Shown here one piece after another: positions 7,731 through 16,742 of a DNA stretch of 50,541 nucleotides. Made by a program: the position numbers and the translations under genes. The notes below the pieces were generated by a model, which worked only from the letters and a program-made list of their open reading frames with translations, made no database searches and was not told the origin of the DNA. How positions within the stretch are numbered: position 1 is the first letter of the stretch; each line of letters starts with the position of its first letter. This DNA is from Micrococcaceae bacterium (lineage in GTDB: Bacteria; Actinomycetota; Actinomycetes; Actinomycetales; Micrococcaceae): positions 1-50,541 of the forward strand of contig JABXHI010000029.1 of assembly GCA_013393415.1 (NCBI GenBank). Reading direction: 5' to 3'.

Positions 7731-8360
7731 TTAGCCATTAATGTTCGGGTCAACGATCCCAAGCCACTCGAACCATCCGCGATTGAGCACGAGCCAGGCA
7801 ATGAGTCCGTAGGCTGCTTGCCCGGGCAGGCCTTCGTTGACCATGAGGTCCTCGTTGAAGTTTTGGTGGTTCACAAGATCTGTAAATGCATCGACATAGA
7901 GCACGTCGCGTCGTTCCGCGACCCCTTGGTAGGCCTCATTGAGTTGGGCCAGGTGGCGGTTCGTCTCGTGGTCTTGTGTCGGTGTGGGGCCGACGACGAA
8001 TGTTGCGATGTTGTGTTGCTTGGCTCGGTCGAGGATATTTGCCAGGTGCAGTCTTGCACGTGCTGATGAGCCGGCCATGGCAACTGGGTCGTGGGGGACC
8101 GCAATGACCATTCTGTTTTCAATATCTTCGATGGCGAGGCGGGGCAGGACTTCGTGCTCCCAGCGGTCGGACATTTCCTCTGTGGTCTCGTTGGGGAACA
8201 CTAACGGATAGGACTCTATTTGTAGGTCTGGGATTTCGGTTTTTGCTAAAACGCGCCCCAACCAACCTAAGCCGCGTGCGTCGCCAACTCCGGTGAGTGT
8301 TTGGGCTCCGATGGAGAACAACCGGATGTTTCGAGTGTGCACGAAGTTTGCCTCTTTCAA
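7731..8360 (-). CDS. SGNH/GDSL-fold protein lacking catalytic residues
   Basis: This 209-residue protein resembles the GDSL-type esterase family: an N-terminal strand and nucleophile-loop region (FSIGAQTLTGVGDARGLGW), then VPHDPVAMAG, then a C-terminal GLPGQAAYGLIAWLVLNRGW. The nucleophile block normally reads GDS but here reads GAQ. The C-terminal D-x-x-H block reads MVNEGLPGQ, without a histidine. Neither the Ser nor the His of the usual triad is in its expected place, so hydrolysis by the standard mechanism is doubtful. It may be a related non-catalytic protein of this lineage. It stands alone between bL37 and the kgd terminator, on the same strand as both. Confidence 0.7.
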   Translation of the reverse strand: MKEANFVHTRNIRLFSIGAQTLTGVGDARGLGWLGRVLAKTEIPDLQIESYPLVFPNETTEEMSDRWEHEVLPRLAIEDIENRMVIAVPHDPVAMAGSSARARLHLANILDRAKQHNIATFVVGPTPTQDHETNRHLAQLNEAYQGVAERRDVLYVDAFTDLVNHQNFNEDLMVNEGLPGQAAYGLIAWLVLNRGWFEWLGIVDPNING

Positions 8361-8414
8361 CTAGCGTTCTTTTGTCTCCACTGTAGCCTTCTCGCGGTGA
8401 AAACTGTGGTTAAA

Positions 8415-8453
8415 CGCCTGTTGCGGCCCAAAAAAGCTGGACCGCAACGGGCG
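8415..8453 (-). terminator. Hairpin terminator after kgd
   Basis: The arms CGCCTGTTGCGG (from 8415) and CCGCAACGGGCG (to 8453) pair with one mismatch, and CCCA/TGGA extends the stem partly. It lies 22 bp beyond the kgd stop on the minus strand. A short T-run (TTT) follows the stem in that direction. Confidence 0.65.
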
Positions 8454-8474
8454 ATGTTTCACGTTGTGGGCGGT

Positions 8475-11400
8475 CTAGGCGCCGAAGATGTCCTGTAGCA
8501 GTGTTTCTTGCTCGTCGTCGTGGCGTGGCTTATTGCCCGCCGACGGTGAGGCAGCCGCGGGGCGGCTGATGAGTTGGACATCGCGTTCCAGCTGGGGCAA
8601 CAGGTTCTGCAGCATGAATGGCCAAGGTCCTTGGTTTTCTGGTTCGTCTTGAACCCATGAAACCGTAGCATTTGGATACTTGGACAGTTGCGCCTTGATT
8701 TCTTCGACTGGCAGCGGGTAGAGCTGTTCGACACGAATGATGGCGACTTCAGATTCCATCTCAAGCTTCTTGCGTCGGTCGGCTATGTCATAGTAAACGC
8801 GGCCGGAGACCATGATAACCTGCTTTGCTGAGTCTGCTGCGCTGTGGTCTGGAACAACCGGCATGAAGCGTCCGCGGGTGAAGTCTTCCACCTGGGATGC
8901 CGCAGCGCGCAGGCGAAGCAGCTGTTTAGGGCTGAACACGATGAGCGGTCGACGTGGTGTCGAGTACGCGTGTTCGCGCAACACGTGGAAGTGGTTTGCG
9001 CCGTATGAGGGTTGAACCACGCGCATGTTTTCCTCTGCAGACAACTGCAAGAACCGCTCGATGCGTGCCGATGAGTGGTCTGGTCCTTGGCCTTCGTACC
9101 CGTGCGGCAAGAGCAGCACGATGGAGGAGTGCTGGTTCCATTTCTGGGCGGATGACGAGATGAACTCGTCGATGACCGTTTGTGCACCGTTGACGAAGTC
9201 GCCGAATTGGGCTTCCCATAGCACGAGTGCTTCGGGGCGTTCTACGGAGTAACCGTATTCGAAACCGACTGCGGCATATTCGGACAACAGCGAGTTGTAG
9301 ATCCAGAACTTCGACTGGTCATTTGTCAGGGAAGCCAGTGGTGTCCACTCATCATTGGTCTCTCGATCATAGAACACGGCATGACGCTGGACGAAAGTTC
9401 CGCGACGGGAATCTTGACCGGATAACCGGACCGGCACCCCTTCCATCATCAAAGACCCGAAGGCTGCGAGCTCTGCAAAGCCCCAGTCGATGCCCCCGTC
9501 GACGGCCATCTTGTTGCGGCGCTCTAACAGTGCAAGCAGTTTCGGATGGACATTGAAGTCTTCTGGGATTTCCGCGTGGACTTCACCAACACGGCGCAGC
9601 ATCTCATCGGAAATTGCTGTTGATTCAGGCGTATACGTTTGGGATGGATCCTCAATGCCGTGGGCTGAACCCAATATTGGGATCGGTGAGGTTTCGGCTT
9701 CCCCGATTTCAGCGAATGCGGCTTCCAGTCGATTCTTATAGTCGGTGGCAGCCTGGTCTGCTTCTTCTCGGGTGATATCGCCACGACCGACCAGCGAGTC
9801 GACGTAGAGACGACGGGTCGAGGTCTTATTGGAGATCAGGTTGTACATGCCAGGCTGGGTCATTGATGGATCGTCACCTTCGTTGTGGCCGCGACGGCGG
9901 TAGGTGATGAGATCGATGACGACATCGCGGTGGAAGCGCTGACGGTACTCGTAGGCCAGTTGGGCAGCCTGGACCACGGCTTCTGGGTCATCGCCATTAA
10001 CATGGAAGACTGGGGCCTGAATTGAGCGGGCCACATCGGTTGCATATGTGGATGAGCGTGATTGCGATGGTGGGGTGGTGAAACCAACTTGGTTGTTGAT
10101 GACTACATGCACGGTGCCACCAGTGCGGTAGCCGCGTAGCTGGGACATCTGCATGGTTTCAAAGACCACGCCCTGGCCTGCAAACGAGGCGTCACCATGC
10201 ACCTGAATCGGTAGGACAGAGTATGATTTCGGCGAATCAGCCCCGTGGTCGTAACGGTCCTGTTTGGCGCGAACGATACCCTCAAGTACCGGATTGACGG
10301 CCTCGAGGTGTGATGGGTTGGCGGCAACAGAGACGGTGGTGGTGTTGCGATTATAGGACGTGAAAGTGCCTTCAGTTCCCAGGTGGTATTTCACGTCACC
10401 GGAACCTTGGGCAACGTCGGAATCTGCGTCACCGACGAATTCCCGGAATACTTGAGTGAAGGTCTTGCCTGCAATGTTGGTCAAGACGTTGAGACGTCCG
10501 CGGTGCGCCATGCCGATGGCGACTTCATCGAGGCCTTCGTCTGCTGCGCCAGACAGGATGGCGTCCAATAGCGCGATCAGCGATTCAGAGCCTTCCAGCG
10601 AGAATCGCTTCTGACCAACGAACTTGGTTTGTAAGAACGTTTCGAACGCTTCGGCAGCATTGAGTCGGCCCAAGATGCGAAGTTGTTCTTCACGATTGGG
10701 TTTTTCGAACGGGTGCTCAAGCTTGTCTTGGAACCAGGCGCGCTGCTCAGGCTCATCAATGTGCATGTACTCGTAGCCCGAGTTGCGGGTGTATGCGTCA
10801 CGCAGCACGCCCAATAGGTCGCGCAGCAACATGTGCGACTTGCCGCCGATGCCACCGGTTGGCCAGACGCGATCGAGATCCCACAGCGTCAATCCGTGTG
10901 AATCTAAATCGAGATCCGGGTGGGTGCGCATGCGATATTCGAGTGGATCAGTATCTGCGATTAAGTGTCCACGGACGCGATAGGAATGGATAAGCTGCTG
11001 AATACGAGCGGCTTTGCCAACTTCGTCTTCGGGATTGACCTGTACATCTGGTGCCCAACGAATGGGCTCGGTCGGAATACGCAGATTGACGAAGATCTCA
11101 TCATAGAAATTATCTTCGCCCAACAACAGGTTGTGCACGGTGCGTAAGAACTCGCCGGAGCCGGCACCTTGGATCACACGGTGATCGTAGGTAGAGGTAA
11201 CAGTCATGGTCTTGGAAACCGCAAGATCAGAAAGTACCTTTTGGGATGTGCCTTCGAATTCCGCGGAGTAGGTCAACGCGCCAACACCAATGATGGCGGC
11301 TTGTCCCTCAGAAAGGCGTGGTACCGAGTGCACGGTACCGATACCGCCCGGGTTGGTCAGTGACACCGTGGTACCCGAGTGGTCATCCATGGAAAGTTTG

Positions 11401-12368
11401 TTGTTGAGTGCACGATCGACGAGGTCGTCATACGCTTCCCAGAATTCGCGGAAGTTCATAGACTCGACGGCCTTGATGGATGGCTGCACCAGTGCGCGTT
11501 CACCCTTGGAGCCAGGCACGTCGATCGCTAAACCGAAGTTGATGTGGGCCGGGTTGATCTTGTACTTTTTACCGTCATCTTCGCGGTAAATCGTGTTCAT
11601 CTCGGGGTGCTTGACGAGCGCACGAATGACGGCGTAGCCGATCAGGTGCGTAAAGGAAACACGCCCACCACGTGTGCGCTTGAGATGGTTGTTGATTGTG
11701 GTGCGGTTGTCCACGAGTGCCTTGACCGGCATATCGCGAACCGTAGTTGCCGTTGGCATGGACAGGGAGGCGTCCATGTTGGCTGCGATCGCCTGGGGCA
11801 TACCGCGAAGCCGGACCCACTCATCTTCTTTTACCTGTTCGGTCTCGTCTTGAGCGCGATCTTCACGTGCAGCAATGGAAGGTTCAGAGGTGATGGCCTC
11901 GGGTGCTGCCGCTGCGCGACGAACTTTCGGTTTTGGCGGTTGTTTGGATTCTGCCGCAGGTGTTGCCGACTCAGTCTTCGCCGATTTTTTGGGTGTGGCG
12001 GCTGCCGATTGGGCAGGCTGTGAGTTTTTGGACTGAGCGGGTGCGGCGGTCTGGGCTGGGGCTGCTTTCTCAGGGGTGTCCGAGGTATTAGCAGCTTCTA
12101 AGCGGGCGAAAATTTCGGCCCATTTCTCATCCACAGAAGACTTATCCGCCTTGTACTTTTCGTAGATATCCGCAACAAGCCATTCATTGCCGGGAAATTC
12201 CTCGGAGAGCTGGGCGGACGTAAGTTCTGGCACGGTGAAGGCCTCTTCCGTAAGTTCTTGTGTTCTGTGCATACACGTGGCGAGGCTCGAAACGCCGGGC
12301 ACGACGAAACTCGCCGTCGGGGGCTGTCGATGGTGTCCCGGTACTGAGCCTGAGCGAGCGTGCATCAC
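8475..12368 (-). CDS. kgd: Multifunctional 2-oxoglutarate dehydrogenase/decarboxylase (E1-E2 fusion)
   Basis: This is a 1297-residue fusion typical of actinobacteria, catalysing the E1 step and carrying an E2 succinyltransferase core for the TCA cycle. A short E1 N-terminal segment (NEWLVADIYEKY) comes first, then an Ala/Pro/Lys-rich linker (about 85-165). The acyltransferase domain follows, ending near STYDHRVIQGAGSGEFLR. Then comes the thiamine-diphosphate E1 (GMAHRGRLNVL, HGDASFAGQG, HVVINNQVGFTT, RLSGQDSRRGTF). No lipoyl domain is present, so lipoylated E2 must come from elsewhere, as known for this family. The start is uncertain: GTG/ATG at 12368/12365 sit 6-9 nt behind GGGAG. The ATG at 12272 would remove a non-conserved 32-residue leader but has no ribosome site. 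Confidence 0.95.
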   Translation of the reverse strand: MMHARSGSVPGHHRQPPTASFVVPGVSSLATCMHRTQELTEEAFTVPELTSAQLSEEFPGNEWLVADIYEKYKADKSSVDEKWAEIFARLEAANTSDTPEKAAPAQTAAPAQSKNSQPAQSAAATPKKSAKTESATPAAESKQPPKPKVRRAAAAPEAITSEPSIAAREDRAQDETEQVKEDEWVRLRGMPQAIAANMDASLSMPTATTVRDMPVKALVDNRTTINNHLKRTRGGRVSFTHLIGYAVIRALVKHPEMNTIYREDDGKKYKINPAHINFGLAIDVPGSKGERALVQPSIKAVESMNFREFWEAYDDLVDRALNNKLSMDDHSGTTVSLTNPGGIGTVHSVPRLSEGQAAIIGVGALTYSAEFEGTSQKVLSDLAVSKTMTVTSTYDHRVIQGAGSGEFLRTVHNLLLGEDNFYDEIFVNLRIPTEPIRWAPDVQVNPEDEVGKAARIQQLIHSYRVRGHLIADTDPLEYRMRTHPDLDLDSHGLTLWDLDRVWPTGGIGGKSHMLLRDLLGVLRDAYTRNSGYEYMHIDEPEQRAWFQDKLEHPFEKPNREEQLRILGRLNAAEAFETFLQTKFVGQKRFSLEGSESLIALLDAILSGAADEGLDEVAIGMAHRGRLNVLTNIAGKTFTQVFREFVGDADSDVAQGSGDVKYHLGTEGTFTSYNRNTTTVSVAANPSHLEAVNPVLEGIVRAKQDRYDHGADSPKSYSVLPIQVHGDASFAGQGVVFETMQMSQLRGYRTGGTVHVVINNQVGFTTPPSQSRSSTYATDVARSIQAPVFHVNGDDPEAVVQAAQLAYEYRQRFHRDVVIDLITYRRRGHNEGDDPSMTQPGMYNLISNKTSTRRLYVDSLVGRGDITREEADQAATDYKNRLEAAFAEIGEAETSPIPILGSAHGIEDPSQTYTPESTAISDEMLRRVGEVHAEIPEDFNVHPKLLALLERRNKMAVDGGIDWGFAELAAFGSLMMEGVPVRLSGQDSRRGTFVQRHAVFYDRETNDEWTPLASLTNDQSKFWIYNSLLSEYAAVGFEYGYSVERPEALVLWEAQFGDFVNGAQTVIDEFISSSAQKWNQHSSIVLLLPHGYEGQGPDHSSARIERFLQLSAEENMRVVQPSYGANHFHVLREHAYSTPRRPLIVFSPKQLLRLRAAASQVEDFTRGRFMPVVPDHSAADSAKQVIMVSGRVYYDIADRRKKLEMESEVAIIRVEQLYPLPVEEIKAQLSKYPNATVSWVQDEPENQGPWPFMLQNLLPQLERDVQLISRPAAASPSAGNKPRHDDEQETLLQDIFGA

Positions 12369-12398
12369 TCAATGCTCCCATCAACAGCAACTGGACCC

Positions 12399-12428
12399 AT
12401 CATAATGATAAAGTTTGGCAAATTGCCA
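12399..12428 (-). promoter_or_regulatory. Candidate kgd promoter with overlapping palindrome
   Basis: On the minus strand TGGCAA (rc of 12423-12428) and TATGAT (rc of 12399-12404) are separated by 18 bp, a plausible -35/-10 pair for kgd. The -35 lies inside the palindrome TGGCAA-A-TTGCCA at 12416-12428, which could be bound by a regulator. This is inference from spacing and symmetry only. Confidence 0.45.
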
Positions 12429-12563
12429 CAAAACACATTCGATTGCGTAGAGATCGGCTGCGCGCAAAATAGTGCGCTGATAATTGTGACACAAAATACG
12501 CTCTTCGCGTTTCATGGAGGGACAACTGCTGCTGCAGTGGACAAAAGCTGGCATGATAGAACC

Positions 12564-14021
12564 ATGCGTTTTCTCAATCCTGTCACCACAGATTTGACGT
12601 ACTCAGATGTTTTTCTGGTGCCGTCTTTTTCTCAGATCAGTTCCCGTATGGATGTTGATATATCCTCGACGGATGGTACGGGCACAACGATCCCGATCGT
12701 GTCTTCGAATATGAACGGTGTCACCGGCCGTCGCATGGTGGAAACGATCGCGCGCCGCGGTGGGATTGGCATCTTTCCGCAGGACACCCCGCTGCACCTT
12801 ATGCAAGAGTCCATTGATTGGATCAAATCGCGGGACACATTATTTGAGACACCGTTATACGTGGGGCTCGACGATCGTGTCCTCGATGTGCGGCACCTGG
12901 CCGAAAAGCGGAACCATCCGGCTGTGTGCGTGGTTGATAACAATCGGTCGCTGTTGGGCATTGTGGACATCGCCGACACCGAAGGGATCGACCAATTTGC
13001 TTCGGTCCAATCACTGCTTCGCGAACCATTACTGACAGTTGCTGCATCCGAACTCAACGAACTGCCTGCTGACGCCCGTGATAAAGCCCTGCGCAGTCTC
13101 TACATGAAAATGCATGAAGCTCAGGTCAACTTCGCCCCGGTCGTAGAGGGCACCAGTCTCAAAGGCGCGCTCACACTCAATGGCGTGTTGCGGTCCACGA
13201 TCTTTACCCCGGCCACTGACGACAAGAATCGGCTACGAGTCGGGGCCGCCGTGGGCGTCAATGCCGATGTTGCGGAACATGCTGAGGCATTGGTGGCCAG
13301 TGGCGTTGATGTACTGGTCGTTGATACAGCGCATGGTCACCAAGAGAAAATGCTGACAGCGCTACGCAGCCTGTCTGAACTTCGCGTCCCGATTGTTGCA
13401 GGCAACGTGGTCTCGGCCGATGGGGCACACGATCTCATCGAAGCCGGCGCGGATATCTTGAAAGTCGGCGTCGGCCCAGGGGCAATGTGTACCACCAGGA
13501 TGATGACCGCAGTGGGACGGCCACAATTTTCTGCGGTGCACGAATGTGCGCAAGCTGCGGCAAGTCACGGGAAACATGTCTGGGCTGATGGTGGTATCAA
13601 GTATCCTCGCGACGTTGCACTCGCACTGGCCGCAGGTGCTTCTCAGGTCATGATCGGTTCCTGGTTCGCCGGGGTCATTGAATCCCCGGGAGACATGTTT
13701 ATAGATCGTGATGGCCGCAAGTACAAGGAAAACTTTGGGATGGCCTCCGCGCGAGCCGTGTCCGCTCGGACACGGCAAGACGATGCGTTTGATCAAGCAC
13801 GCAAGGCCTTTTTCGAAGAGGGTGTTTCAGGATCAAAAATGTACGTTGACCCGACCAATCCATCGGTTGAAGACCTGCTAGACGACATTACCGCTGGCGT
13901 GCGTTCATCGATGACCTATGCGGGTGCGACAACGCTCGAAGAATTTCATCAGCGTGCAGTCGTTGGCATCCAATCGGCCGCCGGATATGACGAAGGACGC
14001 CCGGTTGCTACCTCGTGGTAG
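12564..14021 (+). CDS. guaB1: GuaB1-type IMPDH/GMP reductase family protein
   Basis: This 485-residue protein is of the IMP dehydrogenase/GMP reductase family, actinobacterial GuaB1 branch. The TIM barrel is split by a CBS region (about residues 95-215: [36 protein letters not shown]). The catalytic-loop cysteine is in [12 protein letters not shown], and the NAD(P)/nucleotide motifs VDTAHGHQ and [14 protein letters not shown] are present. GuaB1 proteins of mycobacteria have been reported to act as GMP reductases, so purine salvage from GMP to IMP is the likelier role than de novo GMP synthesis. I chose ATG 12564, which begins [26 protein letters not shown] at 12552-12557 ends 6 nt before it, suggesting a leaderless mRNA. 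The longer open frame upstream has no family-like sequence. Confidence 0.9.
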   Translation: MRFLNPVTTDLTYSDVFLVPSFSQISSRMDVDISSTDGTGTTIPIVSSNMNGVTGRRMVETIARRGGIGIFPQDTPLHLMQESIDWIKSRDTLFETPLYVGLDDRVLDVRHLAEKRNHPAVCVVDNNRSLLGIVDIADTEGIDQFASVQSLLREPLLTVAASELNELPADARDKALRSLYMKMHEAQVNFAPVVEGTSLKGALTLNGVLRSTIFTPATDDKNRLRVGAAVGVNADVAEHAEALVASGVDVLVVDTAHGHQEKMLTALRSLSELRVPIVAGNVVSADGAHDLIEAGADILKVGVGPGAMCTTRMMTAVGRPQFSAVHECAQAAASHGKHVWADGGIKYPRDVALALAAGASQVMIGSWFAGVIESPGDMFIDRDGRKYKENFGMASARAVSARTRQDDAFDQARKAFFEEGVSGSKMYVDPTNPSVEDLLDDITAGVRSSMTYAGATTLEEFHQRAVVGIQSAAGYDEGRPVATSW

Positions 14022-14031
14022 CCAAGGGCCC

Positions 14032-14037
14032 TATAAT
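14032..14037 (+). promoter_or_regulatory. Consensus -10 (TATAAT) before the 44-codon frame
   Basis: A perfect TATAAT lies 10 nt before the ATG at 14048 and 10 nt after the guaB1 stop. No convincing -35 is visible at 16-18 bp. The position fits a leaderless or nearly leaderless transcript that covers the small frame and the two CNNM genes. Confidence 0.5.
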
Positions 14038-14047
14038 AAACTTCATC

Positions 14048-14182
14048 ATGGACAATGACAGACGTGCTCGACGCACGAACCTCAGAACGAATCGCCACGC
14101 TCCGGCGAATGAAATGGAGCCTCCGAGTCGCGCTGCATACGACGGTCTCCAGCCGCTAAGCCCCTGCTGGCTGGTGATCTAG
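14048..14182 (+). CDS. Possible 44-aa leader peptide gene
   Basis: This is a 44-codon frame beginning MDNDRRARRTNLRTNRHAP and ending PLSPCWLVI. It is Arg/Asn-rich at the front. Its TAG stop (14180-14182) is followed immediately by the ATG of the CNNM gene, and a perfect TATAAT lies just upstream. That geometry suggests translational coupling, so it could be a leader peptide controlling the downstream transport genes. I recognise no family. It may equally be non-coding 5' leader sequence. Confidence 0.4.
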   Translation: MDNDRRARRTNLRTNRHAPANEMEPPSRAAYDGLQPLSPCWLVI

Positions 14183-15532
14183 ATGGCAATGGAATGGTTC
14201 CTGCTCGCAGTCAGTATGTTGTTGATTTTGGGTAATGGGTTCTTCGTCGCCGTCGAGTTTTCGCTCATTTCCCTCGATGTGCCGACCGTGCAACGCATGG
14301 TAGACAACGGTGATAAAGGAGCAGAGCCGGTACTCAAGGCGCTCAAGTCGCTGTCCACGCAACTGTCGTCTTGTCAACTTGGCATTACGCTGACCGCCCT
14401 GCTGACAGGCTTTTTCCTGGAGCCGTCCCTGGGCCAATTGCTTGTGGTCCCGTTGCAAGCAGTGTTCAACGGTAATGAAGCGCTGATGTACTCAACATCG
14501 CTGACGATCGCCATGATTATTGGTACCGGCTTGTCGATGCTCATTGGTGAATTGGTGCCAAAAAACCTGTCGCTAGCCAAGGCTATGCCCGTGGCTCGGC
14601 TCCTCGCACGGCCCCAACTAGTATTTACCACGATCTTCCGATTCATCATTGCAGGCCTAAACAACTTCTCGAACTGGGTGTTGAGTCTCTTCGGGTTAGC
14701 AGCTCAAGAGGAGCTCTCTGGAGCGCGTACTCCCGAGGAATTGTCATCACTGGTACGGCGCTCTGCAGAAATGGGCACACTCGATGTCAAAACGGCAACG
14801 TTCGTGGACCGCACCCTGAAATTTTCGGCACGCACAGCGGCCGATGTCATGACGCCACGCATGGACATGGAAAAGATCGGTGCAGATCAAACGCTCGATA
14901 ATGTTTTGTCGTTTGCACGCAGAACCGGTTTTTCTCGCTTTCCAGTGACCGAACGCCACGCTGACGACATTCACGGGATACTGCACATCAAAAAAGCGAT
15001 TGCCGTACCAAAGTCAAAGCGCAGTACGTTGACGGCGGGCACGATCACCAGTGAGATGGCTCGTGTTCCGGAGTCCGTCACGCTCGACACCCTCATCACA
15101 GAACTCCGTGAAGCACCATTCCAAATGGCGTTGGTGGTGGATGAATACGGGGGGACAGCCGGCATCGTCACGCTTGAAGACCTCGTGGAAGAAATTGTCG
15201 GCGAGGTCGCAGATGAGCATGACCGGATTACACCGGGAGTGTTACAAAGCGCAGACGGCGGCTGGTTTTTCCCCGCGGTGTTGCGCCCTGACGAAATCAT
15301 GTCCCAGGTAGAAGGCCTCAAGATTGATGAAGATGAAGCGTATGAAACCGTTGGTGGCTTCATCATGGCTGAACTTGGCCGCGTCGCTCACATCGGAGAT
15401 GTCGTGTCTCTAAAGCACGGCGTGTTGGAGGTGCGGCGCGTTGATGGCCATCGCATTGAACGGGTGAAATACATTCCGGAACAAAGCCAAGCAGTTGAGA
15501 CGACAGTGCCAGGACAGGAGGCGGAAGCATGA
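14183..15532 (+). CDS. CNNM/CorC-HlyC family membrane protein (449 aa)
   Basis: This is a so-called hemolysin-family protein, now known as the CNNM/CorC group and linked to magnesium homeostasis. The N-terminal DUF21 membrane domain has about four helices (residues 1-150; NGFFVAVEFSLISLD, LGITLTALLTGF, GELVPKNLSLA). A cytoplasmic CBS pair follows (VMTPRMDMEKIG, FSRFPVTERHADDIHGILHIK, MALVVDEYGGTAGIVTLEDLVEEIVGEV). The C-terminal CorC_HlyC domain ends the protein. Length is typical. Its ATG lies directly after the 44-codon frame, with GGTGA as a ribosome site. It overlaps the next paralogue by 4 bp (ATGA). Cell-lysing activity should not be inferred from the old family name. Confidence 0.9.
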   Translation: MAMEWFLLAVSMLLILGNGFFVAVEFSLISLDVPTVQRMVDNGDKGAEPVLKALKSLSTQLSSCQLGITLTALLTGFFLEPSLGQLLVVPLQAVFNGNEALMYSTSLTIAMIIGTGLSMLIGELVPKNLSLAKAMPVARLLARPQLVFTTIFRFIIAGLNNFSNWVLSLFGLAAQEELSGARTPEELSSLVRRSAEMGTLDVKTATFVDRTLKFSARTAADVMTPRMDMEKIGADQTLDNVLSFARRTGFSRFPVTERHADDIHGILHIKKAIAVPKSKRSTLTAGTITSEMARVPESVTLDTLITELREAPFQMALVVDEYGGTAGIVTLEDLVEEIVGEVADEHDRITPGVLQSADGGWFFPAVLRPDEIMSQVEGLKIDEDEAYETVGGFIMAELGRVAHIGDVVSLKHGVLEVRRVDGHRIERVKYIPEQSQAVETTVPGQEAEA

Positions 15533-16623
15533 GCGAGCATATTCCGGGTCTTTTATGGCTCATTGTTCTGCTAGCGGGTAACGCCTTCTTCGTGGCCGGT
15601 GAATTTGCGGTGATGGGTGCACGGCGTTCCCAAATCGAACCGCGCGTCGAAGATGGCTCAAAACTTGCCAAACATGCCCTGTTTGCCATGGAACACGTCA
15701 CCGATATTTTGGCAATCTGTCAGCTTGGCATCACGGTGTGTTCACTGTTGATCCTCAACGTCTCGGAACCTGCAATTGCGTATCTGGTGGGGGTCCCCTT
15801 AGAAATGGTTGGGCTCGATCCGGGCCTCGCCGGCACGATCGCGTTTATTCTCGCCCTGCTCGCGGTCACATTCCTGCACGTCACGGTCGGCGAGATGGTT
15901 CCCAAGAATGCGGCGGTCAGTATGGCAGACCGCGCCGTGATGTTGCTCGCGCCTCCGCTGGTGTTCTTGGAACGAGTGCTGCGACCGATCATTCGCCTGT
16001 TGAACTGGTCAGCGAATATCATTCTTCGATTGTTCAAAGTCGAGCCTCAACAAGAAGTCACCTCCACATACACGCTGGAAGAAGTCCAATCGATTGTTGA
16101 GGAATCACAACGCACCGGGCTGGTCGATGACCACACCGGAATTATTTCTGGTGCGCTGAGCTTTTCCGATGTCCCGGCAGAAGAGGTAATGGTACCGATC
16201 GCTGACATCGTCTCGATTCAATCAAGTGACACCCCGGAGCGATTTGACCAAGCAGTCCGAAAAACGGGTCTCTCGCGGCTTGTCGTCGAGGACGCCAGTG
16301 ACGGCACGATCATCGGTTACCTGCACATTAAAGACCTCATGTCGATCCCAAGTGATCGTTATACCGCACCAATACCGGTCAACCGCGTGCGTTCAATGGT
16401 CAACATCACCGTCGATAAACACATCGACGACGCACTGACCGTGATGCAACGGATTGGTGTCCACATGGCGCGTGTGCAGGACGGCTCCGGTGCAACCGTC
16501 GGCGTACTGTTCTTAGAAGACGTCATTGAAGTGTTGGTCGGAGAAATACGAGATGTCACACAATCCCAGACCGTCACCATTCGTCAACGCATGGGTAAAG
16601 CCGGCGGTGCGGCTGCTTCGTAG
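15529..16623 (+). CDS. CNNM/CorC-HlyC family membrane protein (364 aa)
   Basis: This is the second member of the tandem pair. The DUF21 membrane domain (GNAFFVAGEFAVMGARRSQ, LGITVCSLLI, GEMVPKNAAVSMADRA) precedes a CBS pair (VMVPIADIVSIQ, LSRLVVEDASDGTIIGYLHIKDL, VGVLFLEDVIEVLVGEI). The CorC_HlyC domain of the first copy is missing, which explains the shorter length and is common for the second gene of such pairs. The 4-bp overlap suggests that the two proteins are made together and may form a hetero-oligomer. A role in divalent-cation export or homeostasis is likely from the family. Confidence 0.9.
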   Translation: MSEHIPGLLWLIVLLAGNAFFVAGEFAVMGARRSQIEPRVEDGSKLAKHALFAMEHVTDILAICQLGITVCSLLILNVSEPAIAYLVGVPLEMVGLDPGLAGTIAFILALLAVTFLHVTVGEMVPKNAAVSMADRAVMLLAPPLVFLERVLRPIIRLLNWSANIILRLFKVEPQQEVTSTYTLEEVQSIVEESQRTGLVDDHTGIISGALSFSDVPAEEVMVPIADIVSIQSSDTPERFDQAVRKTGLSRLVVEDASDGTIIGYLHIKDLMSIPSDRYTAPIPVNRVRSMVNITVDKHIDDALTVMQRIGVHMARVQDGSGATVGVLFLEDVIEVLVGEIRDVTQSQTVTIRQRMGKAGGAAAS

Positions 16624-16658
16624 TAGTCAATTCCAGGCACCGGACACCCCTTTATTGC

Positions 16659-16679
16659 TAATGCGAACGATTTGCATTA
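16659..16679. promoter_or_regulatory. Likely Zur box upstream of znuABC
   Basis: The palindrome TAATGC-GAACGATTT-GCATTA lies 63 bp before the znuA start. Its core TGCGAACGATTTGCA resembles the actinobacterial Zur operator pattern TGAAAATGATTTTCA as I remember it. With zur encoded at the far end of the same cluster, zinc-dependent repression of znuABC through this site is the natural reading. Confidence 0.7.
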
Positions 16680-16742
16680 ATATCGGATGATGAATCATGG
16701 ACCTTTGGAGTCCCTGGCCTCGTCAACGTTCGAAGGATCACT

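Noticed and set aside
12360..12563. Upstream extension of the guaB1 frame
   Set aside because: The family start MRFLNPVTT is at 12564 with a promoter element just before it. The extra 68 codons show no similarity and overlap the kgd promoter area.
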